Assembly: GCA_029933995.1 (NCBI GenBank)
Contig: JAOZNB010000052.1
Span: 1 to 8,827 of the forward strand
Origin: Candidatus Moraniibacteriota bacterium
GTDB taxonomy: Bacteria > Patescibacteriota > Minisyncoccia > Moranbacterales > GCA-2747515
DNA length: 8,827 nucleotides
Direction of reading: 5' to 3'
Shown here: one piece after another, positions 1 through 5,054 of the stretch
Layout of the letters: every line of letters starts with the position of its first letter
How positions within the stretch are numbered: the first letter of the stretch is position 1
The notes under the pieces: generated by a model
What the model was told of the DNA's origin: nothing
The model's input: only the letters and a program-made list of their open reading frames with translations
The model's database searches: none
Position numbers and translations under genes: made by a program

Positions 1-1
1 A

Positions 2-118
2 AAATCGTCCTCCGCTATTATTCATTTGAGGGTATTTCTAGGATTGGAATATACTACATCTCCAAAATTTACCATTAATCAACAACATCTAAACCAAGTT
101 CTCAGGACATATTTTTAG
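2..118 (+). CDS. possible C-terminal end of an unidentified gene cut by the window edge
   Basis: One frame is open from the window edge to a TAG at 116-118 and would encode about 38 residues ending NQQHLNQVLRTYF. I recognise no family. Another frame (from base 1) is open to a TAA at 76-78, so the frame choice is not secure. A convergent plus-strand gene would fit with the hairpin at 180-206, which is also followed by T-rich sequence on the plus strand. The rest of 119-172 holds nothing I can name. Confidence 0.22.
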   Translation, partial: KSSSAIIHLRVFLGLEYTTSPKFTINQQHLNQVLRTYF

Positions 119-172
119 TGCACAATGATAAATAGATTTTTTTTAAGAGGTCTAATATAGAAATTTTATATC

Positions 173-206
173 AAAAAAAACTCTCTACCTACCAATAATA
201 GAGAGT
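173..206 (-). terminator. rho-independent terminator of the DsbA-like gene
   Basis: ACTCTCTA (180-187) pairs with TAGAGAGT (199-206) around an 11-base loop. Read on the minus strand, the stem is followed directly by eight T (A173-180 on the plus strand). It lies 24 bases past the stop codon of the gene ending at 231. On the plus strand the stem is followed by a looser T-rich run, so it may work weakly in both directions. Confidence 0.85.
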
Positions 207-230
207 CTTTATTTATTTTGCAGCAACTAT

Positions 231-1427
231 TTATGCACCACAACCTGCTTCTGCGCTTGCACCTGACTCATCAACTCCTGTACCAAATCCTGGTGCTGGT
301 GATACACTTGAAAGTTCTGTTTGGCATGCTGCTGGTTGTTCGTTAAATCCTGAACAAATTGCTGCAAGCAAACTTGCACTATCGCGACCCGCTTGAATTT
401 GTTCTCCATTAATCACAAGCGTTGGAGAACCTTGTACACCATATTTTTCATTATCAGCTTTATCTATATTGAATTGTGGAAATTGCCCACTTACCCATGA
501 AGCTTTATCTGCTAATAGTGCTAGAATGCCATGTTCTTTATCCAAAGCACTTTCGCATTGAGTTGTGATAGCCTGATTGATCTGTAATTTTGTCATGCAT
601 GCTTTTGCCTCTTCTTCAGATCCTGAGACTCCTGACAAAAAACAATTTAAATAATCACCAAATTGATTTGGATTATTTTTTTGGATACAATATTGACGCA
701 TTTGTTCCTTTACCTCTAATTCTCCGTGCATTGCATAGTCGACAAACTTGAATTGCATATCAATGTTATCACCTAAAGCATCTAATACCGGCAACATTCC
801 TTTTTCAGCTTGCGTACCATATGGACAATGACTCATCACAAACAATTCAACTTCTGGCTTATCAGATTTTACTGTAACCTCTGCTACTGGTGCAACAACT
901 TGTTCTTCACCCTCACCTGCTACTTCCTCCATTTCCTTTGTGTCAATTAACTGTGGAATAAACTTTGTTTTATCCTTTGTCATGTATGATGTTACTTCCT
1001 GTCCCTCTATATCAAGCTCTATTTTATATAAACCACTATCTTCTGTAATTTTTCCAACTGTAACTTTTGTACCTGGTGCAACTAATTGCTCTTCAATCAA
1101 CTTTGTTGCAGCTGCACTCACTTCTTCACTTATTTTATCATTAACTTCCTTTTCTTCTCCATCGTCACTATTTCTTTGTGTAAAAAATATAACAACACCA
1201 ATTACCAAAACTATCACCACTAGCCATACAAAGATATTATTACCTTCTCCACTAGTATCACAACACACATCATCTGATGTTGCATCTTTTTTGTCACCCT
1301 CTTCTTTTGTAACTTCTTTTTCTTCTGTAGTCTCATTATCTACAGTCTTTGTATCATCTGTATTTTTTTCATCTTCAGTCTTCTTTTCTTCAGACTGTTC
1401 TTCTGATGTCTTTTTTTCCTCAGTCAT
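231..1427 (-). CDS. membrane-anchored thioredoxin-fold (DsbA-like) protein with CPYG motif
   Basis: This 398-residue protein has three parts. Residues 1-53 are a highly charged Glu/Lys/Thr/Asp-rich segment. A Cys-Cys pair at 55-56 is followed by a membrane helix at about 65-83. A linker domain leads into a thioredoxin-like domain from about 192. That domain shows the sequence LFVMSHCPYG with Cys201 at the active site, and a GSPT cis-proline loop at 333-336, as in the DsbA/GILT-like branch of the fold. The N-terminus is not a signal peptide, so the helix probably acts as a signal anchor with the catalytic domain outside the cell membrane. The usual CxxC is CxxG here, so the second active-site cysteine is missing. 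Other cysteines lie at 247, 262, 277, 291, 358, 368 and 396. Expected roles are thiol-disulfide exchange or isomerisation in envelope proteins; the substrate is unknown. There is no Shine-Dalgarno. The fold is fairly certain, the exact chemistry is not. Confidence 0.85.
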   Translation of the reverse strand: MTEEKKTSEEQSEEKKTEDEKNTDDTKTVDNETTEEKEVTKEEGDKKDATSDDVCCDTSGEGNNIFVWLVVIVLVIGVVIFFTQRNSDDGEEKEVNDKISEEVSAAATKLIEEQLVAPGTKVTVGKITEDSGLYKIELDIEGQEVTSYMTKDKTKFIPQLIDTKEMEEVAGEGEEQVVAPVAEVTVKSDKPEVELFVMSHCPYGTQAEKGMLPVLDALGDNIDMQFKFVDYAMHGELEVKEQMRQYCIQKNNPNQFGDYLNCFLSGVSGSEEEAKACMTKLQINQAITTQCESALDKEHGILALLADKASWVSGQFPQFNIDKADNEKYGVQGSPTLVINGEQIQAGRDSASLLAAICSGFNEQPAACQTELSSVSPAPGFGTGVDESGASAEAGCGA

Positions 1428-1435
1428 TTGTTTAT

Positions 1436-1464
1436 ATATTAAAAATTTACATTACTTATTCCAA
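1436..1464 (-). promoter_or_regulatory. weak candidate promoter for the DsbA-like gene
   Basis: On the minus strand TTGGAA (1459-1464) and TAATAT (1436-1441) are separated by 17 bases. The predicted start falls about 2 bases before the ATG at 1427, which would give a nearly leaderless mRNA. The match is only moderate and the region is AT-rich, so this is tentative. Its position after the hairpin at 1463-1490 fits a gene needing its own promoter. Confidence 0.25.
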
Positions 1465-1490
1465 AACTAATTTATTTAAAAATTAGTTTT
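1463..1490 (-). terminator. AT-rich hairpin between the TsaB-like and DsbA-like genes
   Basis: AAAACTAATTT (1463-1473) is perfectly complementary to AAATTAGTTTT (1480-1490), giving an 11-bp stem with a 6-base loop. It starts 14 bases past the TsaB-like stop codon. On the minus strand the stem ends in TTTT but is then followed by GGAATAAG, so the T-tract is only the last part of the stem. It could be a weak terminator or an RNA-stability element that separates the expression of the two flanking genes. Confidence 0.5.
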
Positions 1491-1504
1491 ATAATAGTAT
1501 CATA

Positions 1505-1771
1505 TTATGATTTTTGTGCAAAATTTAGAGTTTTAATAATTGTCCTTGCAATTCTGGCTGTTGTATATCCAGCAGGAATATTTGTTTCCAAAGTGAAATT
1601 CTTAATATCACTAATATCCAAATTATTTCTACTTAACATTTCGTCAATTATTGGAAAAAATTTTTCCAATAAATTATTTTCATCGACCCATTTTTCCTCA
1701 TCAATAAATTTCTCCCCGTCAAGTAATACGAGAACTACATCTTTTTCTTTCAATAATAATTGTATTTCCAT
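1505..1771 (-). CDS. mini TsaB-like protein (N-terminal lobe only)
   Basis: This 88-residue protein resembles the first part of TsaB, the TsaD partner in the threonylcarbamoyl-adenosine (t6A37) tRNA modification pathway. Seen in order are a beta pair around LLLKEKDVVLVLLDGE, the segment ENNLLEKFFPIIDEMLSRNNLDISDI, and NIPAGYTTARIARTIIKTLNFA. The last two correspond to the TsaB stretches "H..LLP.ID..L....LSDID" and "GPGSFTGLRIG.A.AKGLA". TsaB is usually about 200-230 residues, so the whole second lobe is missing. The opening AIDTS-type phosphate motif and the GPGS motif are also degraded. No further similarity continues in the 77 bases before the next gene, so this is a short gene rather than a visible frameshift. 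In TsaB the missing half is not the TsaD-binding helices, so a scaffold role is possible. The assignment is from pattern recognition alone. It starts 8 bases after the upstream gene, so they are probably co-transcribed. Confidence 0.6.
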   Translation of the reverse strand: MEIQLLLKEKDVVLVLLDGEKFIDEEKWVDENNLLEKFFPIIDEMLSRNNLDISDIKNFTLETNIPAGYTTARIARTIIKTLNFAQKS

Positions 1772-1779
1772 AAACTTTA

Positions 1780-2232
1780 TTAATTAACTGTCTCTTCCTC
1801 AGCAACATCTTTATTTATATCAAGATCCGGCTTTATTGCATCTATAATATTAAGTGCTTTTTCTAAACTGTCTGCATATACGATATGTGTCAAAAATACC
1901 TCTAACGTTTTATCATGTTTATCATATATAAATTTTTCTCCATCATCACTCGAATCAATAGTTGTTCCCATAAGTACTCTATACATAATATGTTGCGATA
2001 TTTCCTCCATGTCAACATGTCCAAAACACTTACCATACAGTACAGTAGAAATTTCTCCATAATGCTCAGCACCAATGTGCAAAAAAACATCATCAATTAA
2101 TTTACGTTTCTCTGTATACATTAATTGAGCCTCTTTTAGATCATATTCAAAACGTTTTATATCTTCAACTTCTGGATTACAAACTGTAACAAAATGGTTT
2201 AGTTTAATCACTTCAGCTTTTTCATTTTCCAT
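1780..2232 (-). CDS. conserved-looking unknown protein, 150 aa
   Basis: I do not recognise this family. The protein is soluble with mixed alpha/beta character, has no signal peptide or membrane helix, and ends in an acidic tail (residues about 140-150). Residues 20-55 look like a charged helix (EVEDIKRFEYDLKEAQLMY), followed by FLHIGAEHYGEISTVLYGK. There is no Walker A motif, so it is not TsaE despite the TsaB-like neighbour 8 bases downstream. The two genes form a likely operon read from a promoter near 2268-2296. The ATG at 2232 has no Shine-Dalgarno. A function in the same pathway as the TsaB-like protein is only a guess from position. Confidence 0.75.
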   Translation of the reverse strand: MENEKAEVIKLNHFVTVCNPEVEDIKRFEYDLKEAQLMYTEKRKLIDDVFLHIGAEHYGEISTVLYGKCFGHVDMEEISQHIMYRVLMGTTIDSSDDGEKFIYDKHDKTLEVFLTHIVYADSLEKALNIIDAIKPDLDINKDVAEEETVN

Positions 2233-2267
2233 AATATATTATTTTTTATATATAAGCATACCCTTAT

Positions 2268-2296
2268 ATAATAATAGATTTACTCTCAAAAAACAA
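2268..2296 (-). promoter_or_regulatory. candidate promoter for the unknown gene/TsaB-like operon
   Basis: On the minus strand TTGTTT (2291-2296) and TATTAT (2268-2273) are exactly 17 bases apart. The -10 box matches the sigma-70 consensus at five of six positions, the -35 box at three. The predicted start is near 2261, giving a leader of about 29 bases with no Shine-Dalgarno. Confidence 0.35.
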
Positions 2297-2467
2297 GATT
2301 TAAATAATTTTATTTGTTTAAATTAATATAAAATATAAGCTAATTTTGTTATTTGTTTACACATTATTTTAAATCCACCTTCAATAATAATTGACTTATT
2401 CTCATATAATAAAAAATCTATTATATTTTATATTATACACATATCACCTAAATTATAAAAAGAATTA

Positions 2468-2496
2468 TTGACAACACATCAAACAACCCATATTAT
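2468..2496 (+). promoter_or_regulatory. sigma-70-type promoter P1 of smpB-ssrA
   Basis: TTGACA (2468-2473), a perfect -35 box, is followed after exactly 17 bases by TATTAT (2491-2496). The predicted start is near 2503, about 28 bases before the smpB ATG, and this leader contains no Shine-Dalgarno. It is one of the two best -35 boxes in the window and probably also drives the tmRNA gene, which has only 7 bases between it and smpB. Confidence 0.7.
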
Positions 2497-2515
2497 AGAG
2501 TTTACCACATAAAAA

Positions 2516-2524
2516 TGGTATAAT
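2516..2524 (+). promoter_or_regulatory. extended -10 promoter P2, possibly leaderless smpB start
   Basis: TGG followed by TATAAT (2519-2524) is a perfect -10 box with the TGn extension; no -35 box is visible at the right distance. Counting seven bases on, transcription would begin at or next to 2531, the A of the smpB ATG, giving a leaderless mRNA. Confidence 0.4.
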
Positions 2525-2530
2525 AATATT

Positions 2531-2977
2531 ATGGCAACATTAGCAATCAACAAACGAGCAAAATTTGATTATGAATTCATAGAAAAATATGAAGCTGGTT
2601 TGGTATTGTTTGGTCATGAAGTTAAATCAGTAAAAACTGGACATATATCACTCAAGGGTGCCTTTGTTACAATTCATAATCAAGAACTTTACTTGACTAA
2701 TGCTCTAATACCCCTGTACAAACACGCTGGCAATATTAAAGAATACGATACTAACAGGTCGCGTAAACTACTTGTAAAAAAATCTGAGATTCGTTCACTT
2801 ATCGGGAAAAAAGCACAAGCGGGATTGACAATGGTGCCGATTCGTGTTTATACTAAGAGGAACCTTATTAAATTAGAGTTTGCACTTGCACGTGGAAAAT
2901 CTAAACATGATAAGCGTGATACAATTAGAAAACGTGAAACCGACAGAAATATTGCTCGTGTTTTACGTAGTTCATAA
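2531..2977 (+). CDS. smpB: SsrA-binding protein SmpB
   Basis: SmpB binds the tRNA-like end of tmRNA, replaces the missing anticodon arm and brings alanyl-tmRNA to stalled ribosomes. The 148 residues match the usual family length. Family landmarks are visible in order: LAINKRAKFDYEF near the start, EAGLVLFGHEVKS (about 21-33), GAFVTI and LTNALIPLY strands, RSRKLLVKKSEIRSL (about 76-90), and LARGKSKHDKRDTIRKRE (about 119-136). The basic C-terminal tail that enters the ribosomal mRNA channel follows. The ATG is chosen because the family motif starts within a few residues and upstream sequence is promoter. There is no Shine-Dalgarno. The tmRNA gene begins only 7 bases after the stop codon, so both trans-translation parts are encoded together. 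Confidence 0.97.
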   Translation: MATLAINKRAKFDYEFIEKYEAGLVLFGHEVKSVKTGHISLKGAFVTIHNQELYLTNALIPLYKHAGNIKEYDTNRSRKLLVKKSEIRSLIGKKAQAGLTMVPIRVYTKRNLIKLEFALARGKSKHDKRDTIRKRETDRNIARVLRSS

Positions 2978-2983
2978 ACAATT

Positions 2984-3409
2984 GGGGATGATTAGCTTTC
3001 GACAGTTTGTCGTCTGCTGATATGCACGCCGAGTATGTATGTTCATTCTCGTTAAACTGACATGCAATTTTGATAAGTGCAAACTTCATCAATAAAGCAA
3101 AAGTAGCATTTGCTAACGCATTTGCACCATCTTTTGCACCGTCTCTCGCGTAATAAACGCCTGAGCCATCACACGAACTGAGCGTCTCATAAGTTCACTT
3201 GTGGTGTCATATTTTTGAGACTCGCTCTCCATTGGTATCTTTGCCAATCTAGAGTTAAATTTCAAAGATAGATCAATAGATCTTTTGACTGTTTTGCTAC
3301 TATTGATTGAACTTGCTCATTTGCATGAGCATGCAAAACTGTTCCAAGCGTGTGAAGAATATTATCAGATTCACAAATTTGGACGTGGGTGCAATTCCCA
3401 CCATCTCCA
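2984..3409 (+). ncRNA. ssrA: tmRNA (transfer-messenger RNA)
   Basis: The tRNA-like ends are clear: GGGGATG (2984-2990) pairs with CATCTCC (3402-3408), with A3409 as the discriminator. A T-stem GTGGG/CCCAC (3385-3389/3397-3401) closes a 7-base loop. Helix P2 is supported by AGTTTGT/ACAAATT (3004-3010/3373-3379) and TCTG/CAGA (3013-3016/3366-3369). A tag frame lies at 3106-3156. Pseudoknot-type pairings follow, such as CATCAC plus GAACT with AGTTC plus GTGGTG near 3167-3215, and GTTTTGC/GCAAAAC (3291-3297/3333-3339). The mature length of about 426 bases is somewhat above the common 350-400. The 3' CCA is not encoded (ACAA follows), so it must be added by a tRNA nucleotidyltransferase. The T-loop reads TGCAATT, with G where U55 is nearly always found. 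It is probably processed from a joint transcript with smpB. A run of six T follows at 3413-3418. Confidence 0.96.
3106..3156 (+). other. tmRNA proteolysis-tag reading frame
   Basis: From GCA at 3106 the frame reads AFANAFAPSFAPSLA and ends at a double TAA (3151-3156). The sequence AAAAGTA just upstream resembles the AAAGTAG signal that sets the resume codon. If the spacing of E. coli tmRNA (six bases GUAGUC before GCA) is kept strictly, the resume codon would be TTT at 3109 in the same frame, shortening the tag by one residue. The hydrophobic end S-L-A is in keeping with a ClpXP-type degradation tag, though it lacks the common A-L-A-A. Confidence 0.85.
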
Positions 3410-3425
3410 CAATTTTTTAGTATTT

Positions 3426-3437
3426 TAGTATATTAGT
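3426..3437 (-). repeat. inverted copy of the ACTAATATACTA spacer motif
   Basis: TAGTATATTAGT is the exact reverse complement of the motif found twice before infC and once before rplT. It sits 16 bases after the tmRNA end and can pair with either infC-leader copy to form a 12-bp stem enclosing about 43 or 58 bases. Confidence 0.8.
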
Positions 3438-3480
3438 TAGTAATGAGTAGTTGTAAAAACTAATCATAACTTGTCAATAT

Positions 3481-3507
3481 ACTAATATACTACTTACTAA
3501 TATACTA
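3481..3507 (+). repeat. two direct copies of ACTAATATACTA before infC
   Basis: Exact copies lie at 3481-3492 and 3496-3507, three bases apart, followed by the related ATCTACTAG. Similar partial units (AATATACTA just before the first copy) make the whole stretch 3474-3515 look like a worn short-unit repeat. It ends only a few bases before the infC ATG, in place of a Shine-Dalgarno. Confidence 0.85.
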
Positions 3508-3521
3508 ATCTACTAGAATAT

Positions 3522-4067
3522 ATGCGTAGAAGATTTAGACGAAAACCGAAGAGAACATCGAAGGTGCCTCAGATGCGTGCAAATGAGCGTATTTTTGCTG
3601 ATCCTATTATACTAATTGACCATAATCAAGAACATATTGGTGAAATTGCACTATCTGAAGCACGTGCAATTGCCGAAGAAGCAGGTCTTGATTTGGTAGA
3701 AGTTTCTCCAAAAGCACGACCACCTGTATGTAAAATACTAGACTATGGTAAGTTTCAATATGCTCAAGCAAAACAGTACCGCCAAGCCAAATCACAACAA
3801 AAAGTTGTTACTACAAAAGGGGTGCGTATTGGACTTCGTACAGACACTCATGATTTAGAATTCAAGAAAAAACAAGCAGAAAAATTTCTTTCAAAAGGCA
3901 ATAAGGTAAAGGTTGAAATAATACTCCGAGGACGTGAGAAAGCACATCAAGGCTTGGCAAGGGAAAATATACAGAAATTTGTGCAAACATTAGAAACACC
4001 ATTTCGCACAGAAGAAGAAATTAAAAAATTTCCAGGAGGTTTCAATACAATTATTGCACCAGAATAA
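3522..4067 (+). CDS. infC: translation initiation factor IF-3
   Basis: IF3 binds the 30S subunit, keeps it apart from 50S and checks start-codon pairing with initiator tRNA. The 181 residues cover both domains. A very basic head (MRRRFRRKPKR) leads into the N-domain RANERIF, followed by EIALSEARAIAEEAGLDLVEVSPKARPPVCKILDYGKF (about 41-78). A Gln/Lys-rich linker comes next (80-95), then the C-domain with KGVRIGLRTDTHDLEFKKKQAEKFL and a KVKVEIILRGREKAH core (about 128-142). The length is normal. The start at 3522 is the first ATG after the repeat-rich spacer; Met18 is a possible alternative but would remove the basic head. No Shine-Dalgarno precedes it. It heads the classic infC-rpmI-rplT order, although rpmI has its own promoter-like sequence. 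Confidence 0.97.
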   Translation: MRRRFRRKPKRTSKVPQMRANERIFADPIILIDHNQEHIGEIALSEARAIAEEAGLDLVEVSPKARPPVCKILDYGKFQYAQAKQYRQAKSQQKVVTTKGVRIGLRTDTHDLEFKKKQAEKFLSKGNKVKVEIILRGREKAHQGLARENIQKFVQTLETPFRTEEEIKKFPGGFNTIIAPE

Positions 4068-4070
4068 CAT

Positions 4071-4099
4071 TTGACAAAATACTATAATTAATATAGAAT
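4071..4099 (+). promoter_or_regulatory. promoter of rpmI-rplT
   Basis: TTGACA (4071-4076) and TAGAAT (4094-4099) are 17 bases apart; eleven of twelve positions match the sigma-70 consensus. It starts 4 bases after the infC stop. Transcription would begin near 4106, leaving a leader of about 65 bases before rpmI. That leader contains a small hairpin (AGCAAA with TTTGCT, about 4122-4139). A role for the leader in L20 feedback is conceivable but not shown by the sequence. Confidence 0.65.
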
Positions 4100-4170
4100 T
4101 CATCAACAGTTATTGAATTTAAGCAAACACAGTTTTTGCTGTAATTATATATTTATTTAGAAAAAATATT

Positions 4171-4365
4171 ATGCCGAAAAGAAAATCCAACAAAGCACTT
4201 ACAAAAAAGATCAAGGTTTCAAAAAATGGCAAAGTAAAACGTCGCTCAACAGGACAAAATCACTTCAATGGAAAAGAGTCTGGCAACAAAACCAGAAGTA
4301 AAAGAAGTGACAAAAGACTTTTTAAAACAGATGAAAAAAATGTCTTAAAAGCATTGGTTCACTAA
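4171..4365 (+). CDS. rpmI: 50S ribosomal protein L35
   Basis: This 64-residue very basic protein carries the L35 hallmarks: MPKRKSNKALTKKIKVSKNGKVKRR at the start and the HFNGKESGNKTRSKRSDK centre, followed by a short C-terminal helix. Length is normal for the family. It is a component of the large subunit bound to 23S rRNA. The ATG follows an A-rich stretch without a Shine-Dalgarno. rplT follows 37 bases later; the pair is probably read from the promoter at 4071-4099. Confidence 0.96.
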   Translation: MPKRKSNKALTKKIKVSKNGKVKRRSTGQNHFNGKESGNKTRSKRSDKRLFKTDEKNVLKALVH

Positions 4366-4386
4366 ACTACCTACTACTAACTAATT

Positions 4387-4398
4387 ACTAATATACTA
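4387..4398 (+). repeat. ACTAATATACTA copy in the rpmI-rplT spacer
   Basis: This is an exact 12-base copy of the motif found before infC. It is preceded by the similar CTACTACTAACTAATT and lies 4 bases before the rplT ATG. The motif therefore stands just ahead of two ribosome-related start codons. Confidence 0.8.
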
Positions 4399-4402
4399 GA
4401 CC

Positions 4403-4747
4403 ATGGCAAGAGTAAAACGCGGAGTCGCTGCAAGCAAACGCAGAAAGAATCTCCTCAAACTAACAAAAGGATTTAAATGGCGTCGTAGCACGCATTATCG
4501 TGCAGCTAAAGAAGCCGTTCTAAAAGCTGGTAAATATAAATACCGTGATCGAAGAACTAAAAAGCGTACAATGCGAAATTTATGGGTACTACGCTTAAAT
4601 AATGCCCTACGATTACATGAAGAAAAATATTCAACATTTATTAATAAGATGAAAAAGAAAAATATTGAATTAGACAGAAAGGTATTATCTGAACTAGCGA
4701 TGGAAAATCCCAAAACATTTGAACTACTTGTACAAGAAGTGAAATAA
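4403..4747 (+). CDS. rplT: 50S ribosomal protein L20
   Basis: L20 is an early-assembly protein of the large subunit that binds 23S rRNA. The 114 residues show the whole family pattern: MARVKRGVAASKRRKNLLKLTKGFKWRR at the start, YRDRRTKKRTMRNLWVLRLNNALR (about 47-70) in the helical middle, and a C-terminal domain with ELDRKVLSELA (about 89-99). Length is normal. No Shine-Dalgarno is visible; a copy of the spacer repeat abuts the start. It closes the translation block and is followed 10 bases later by a strong terminator. Confidence 0.97.
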   Translation: MARVKRGVAASKRRKNLLKLTKGFKWRRSTHYRAAKEAVLKAGKYKYRDRRTKKRTMRNLWVLRLNNALRLHEEKYSTFINKMKKKNIELDRKVLSELAMENPKTFELLVQEVK

Positions 4748-4757
4748 TACATTTTTT

Positions 4758-4800
4758 ACAAAAAACACTTTCACACTTGAAAGTGTTTTTTGTATTTTAT
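4758..4800 (+). terminator. rho-independent terminator after rplT
   Basis: Bases 4758-4773 and 4778-4793 form an uninterrupted 16-bp stem with a four-base loop CACT; the core is CACTTTCA/TGAAAGTG, flanked by A6/T6. The T6 followed by GTATTTTATTTT gives the T-rich tail. The A-run on the other side means it could also stop transcription coming the other way. Confidence 0.92.
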
Positions 4801-5037
4801 TTTTAGATCTTCAAATTCCACTTTCACTATTGATTACACATAAATATAAGACCCGGTCATTCCGAAAGATACTATTTGTATCAAAGTATTTAGCGATGCT
4901 ACCTACATAAATTTGTCCGAAATCTACACTATGCCATTTCTATTTGCTGTTGATATAAAATCTAGCTATTGACTTTTTACCTAGTAAATGATACAAAGAG
5001 ACTTGTACCAAAAAACAATATTTAGTAATTTAACAAA
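4801..5037. other. noncoding stretch before the 112-aa gene
   Basis: I find no convincing gene here on either strand; the longest ATG frame on the plus strand is 13 codons (from 4930). Visible items are a small hairpin GATAC/GTATC (4868-4872/4878-4882), a direct repeat TCCGAAA (4861-4867 and 4916-4922), and the promoter listed at 4969-4997. The slightly higher G+C of 4850-4960 compared with other spacers is mild. No known riboswitch or RNA family is recognised. Confidence 0.6.
4969..4997 (+). promoter_or_regulatory. promoter of the 112-aa gene
   Basis: TTGACT (4969-4974) and TACAAA (4992-4997) are 17 bases apart, and the -10 box carries the TGn extension (TGATACAAA from 4989). The predicted start near 5004 gives a leader of about 50 bases that contains the Shine-Dalgarno at 5038-5045. 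Confidence 0.55.
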
Positions 5038-5045
5038 AAGGAGGT
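5038..5045 (+). promoter_or_regulatory. strong Shine-Dalgarno, unique in this window
   Basis: AAGGAGGT is an essentially full anti-16S match, with 10 bases between GGAGG and the ATG at 5055. No other start codon in the window has anything comparable, so it both fixes this start and sets the gene apart. Confidence 0.85.
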
Positions 5046-5054
5046 ATTACTTTA

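Larger units (their letters stand above)
2233..2530. other. divergent AT-rich spacer
   Basis: This 298-base spacer separates the minus-strand block from smpB. It is extremely AT-rich in the middle (about 2297-2460), where I see no open frame of useful length, no RNA gene and no strong repeat. Promoter-like elements lie at both ends and are listed separately. Confidence 0.8.

Noticed and set aside
940..1470. Long plus-strand open frame (176 codons) opposite the DsbA-like gene
   Set aside because: Its Ser/Thr/Phe-rich, repetitive translation is the antisense image of the Glu/Lys/Asp-rich N-terminal tail; it has no family features, while the minus-strand protein has a clear thioredoxin fold.
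1780..2232. TsaE identity for the gene upstream of the TsaB-like one
   Set aside because: There is no Walker A P-loop and no other TsaE motif in the 150 residues.
3471..3506. Promoter for infC using TTGTCA at 3471
   Set aside because: TATACT boxes in the repeats lie 9 or 24 bases away, not near 17; the resemblance is produced by the repeat itself.
4106..4170. L20 autoregulatory leader before rpmI
   Set aside because: The leader has only a short hairpin and I cannot match it to the E. coli pseudoknot or the Bacillus L20 leader, so no such element is claimed.
2531..4747. Possible UGA=Gly genetic code (Gracilibacteria/Absconditabacteria)
   Set aside because: smpB, infC, rpmI and rplT are all uninterrupted and full length without in-frame TGA, with glycines encoded by GGN codons.
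4930..4971. 13-codon plus-strand frame before the 112-aa gene
   Set aside because: It is too short, lacks a Shine-Dalgarno and overlaps the promoter's -35 region.
4801..5037. Riboswitch or structured leader before the 112-aa gene
   Set aside because: Only a 5-bp hairpin and a 7-base direct repeat are visible, both upstream of the predicted transcription start; no known aptamer pattern is seen.
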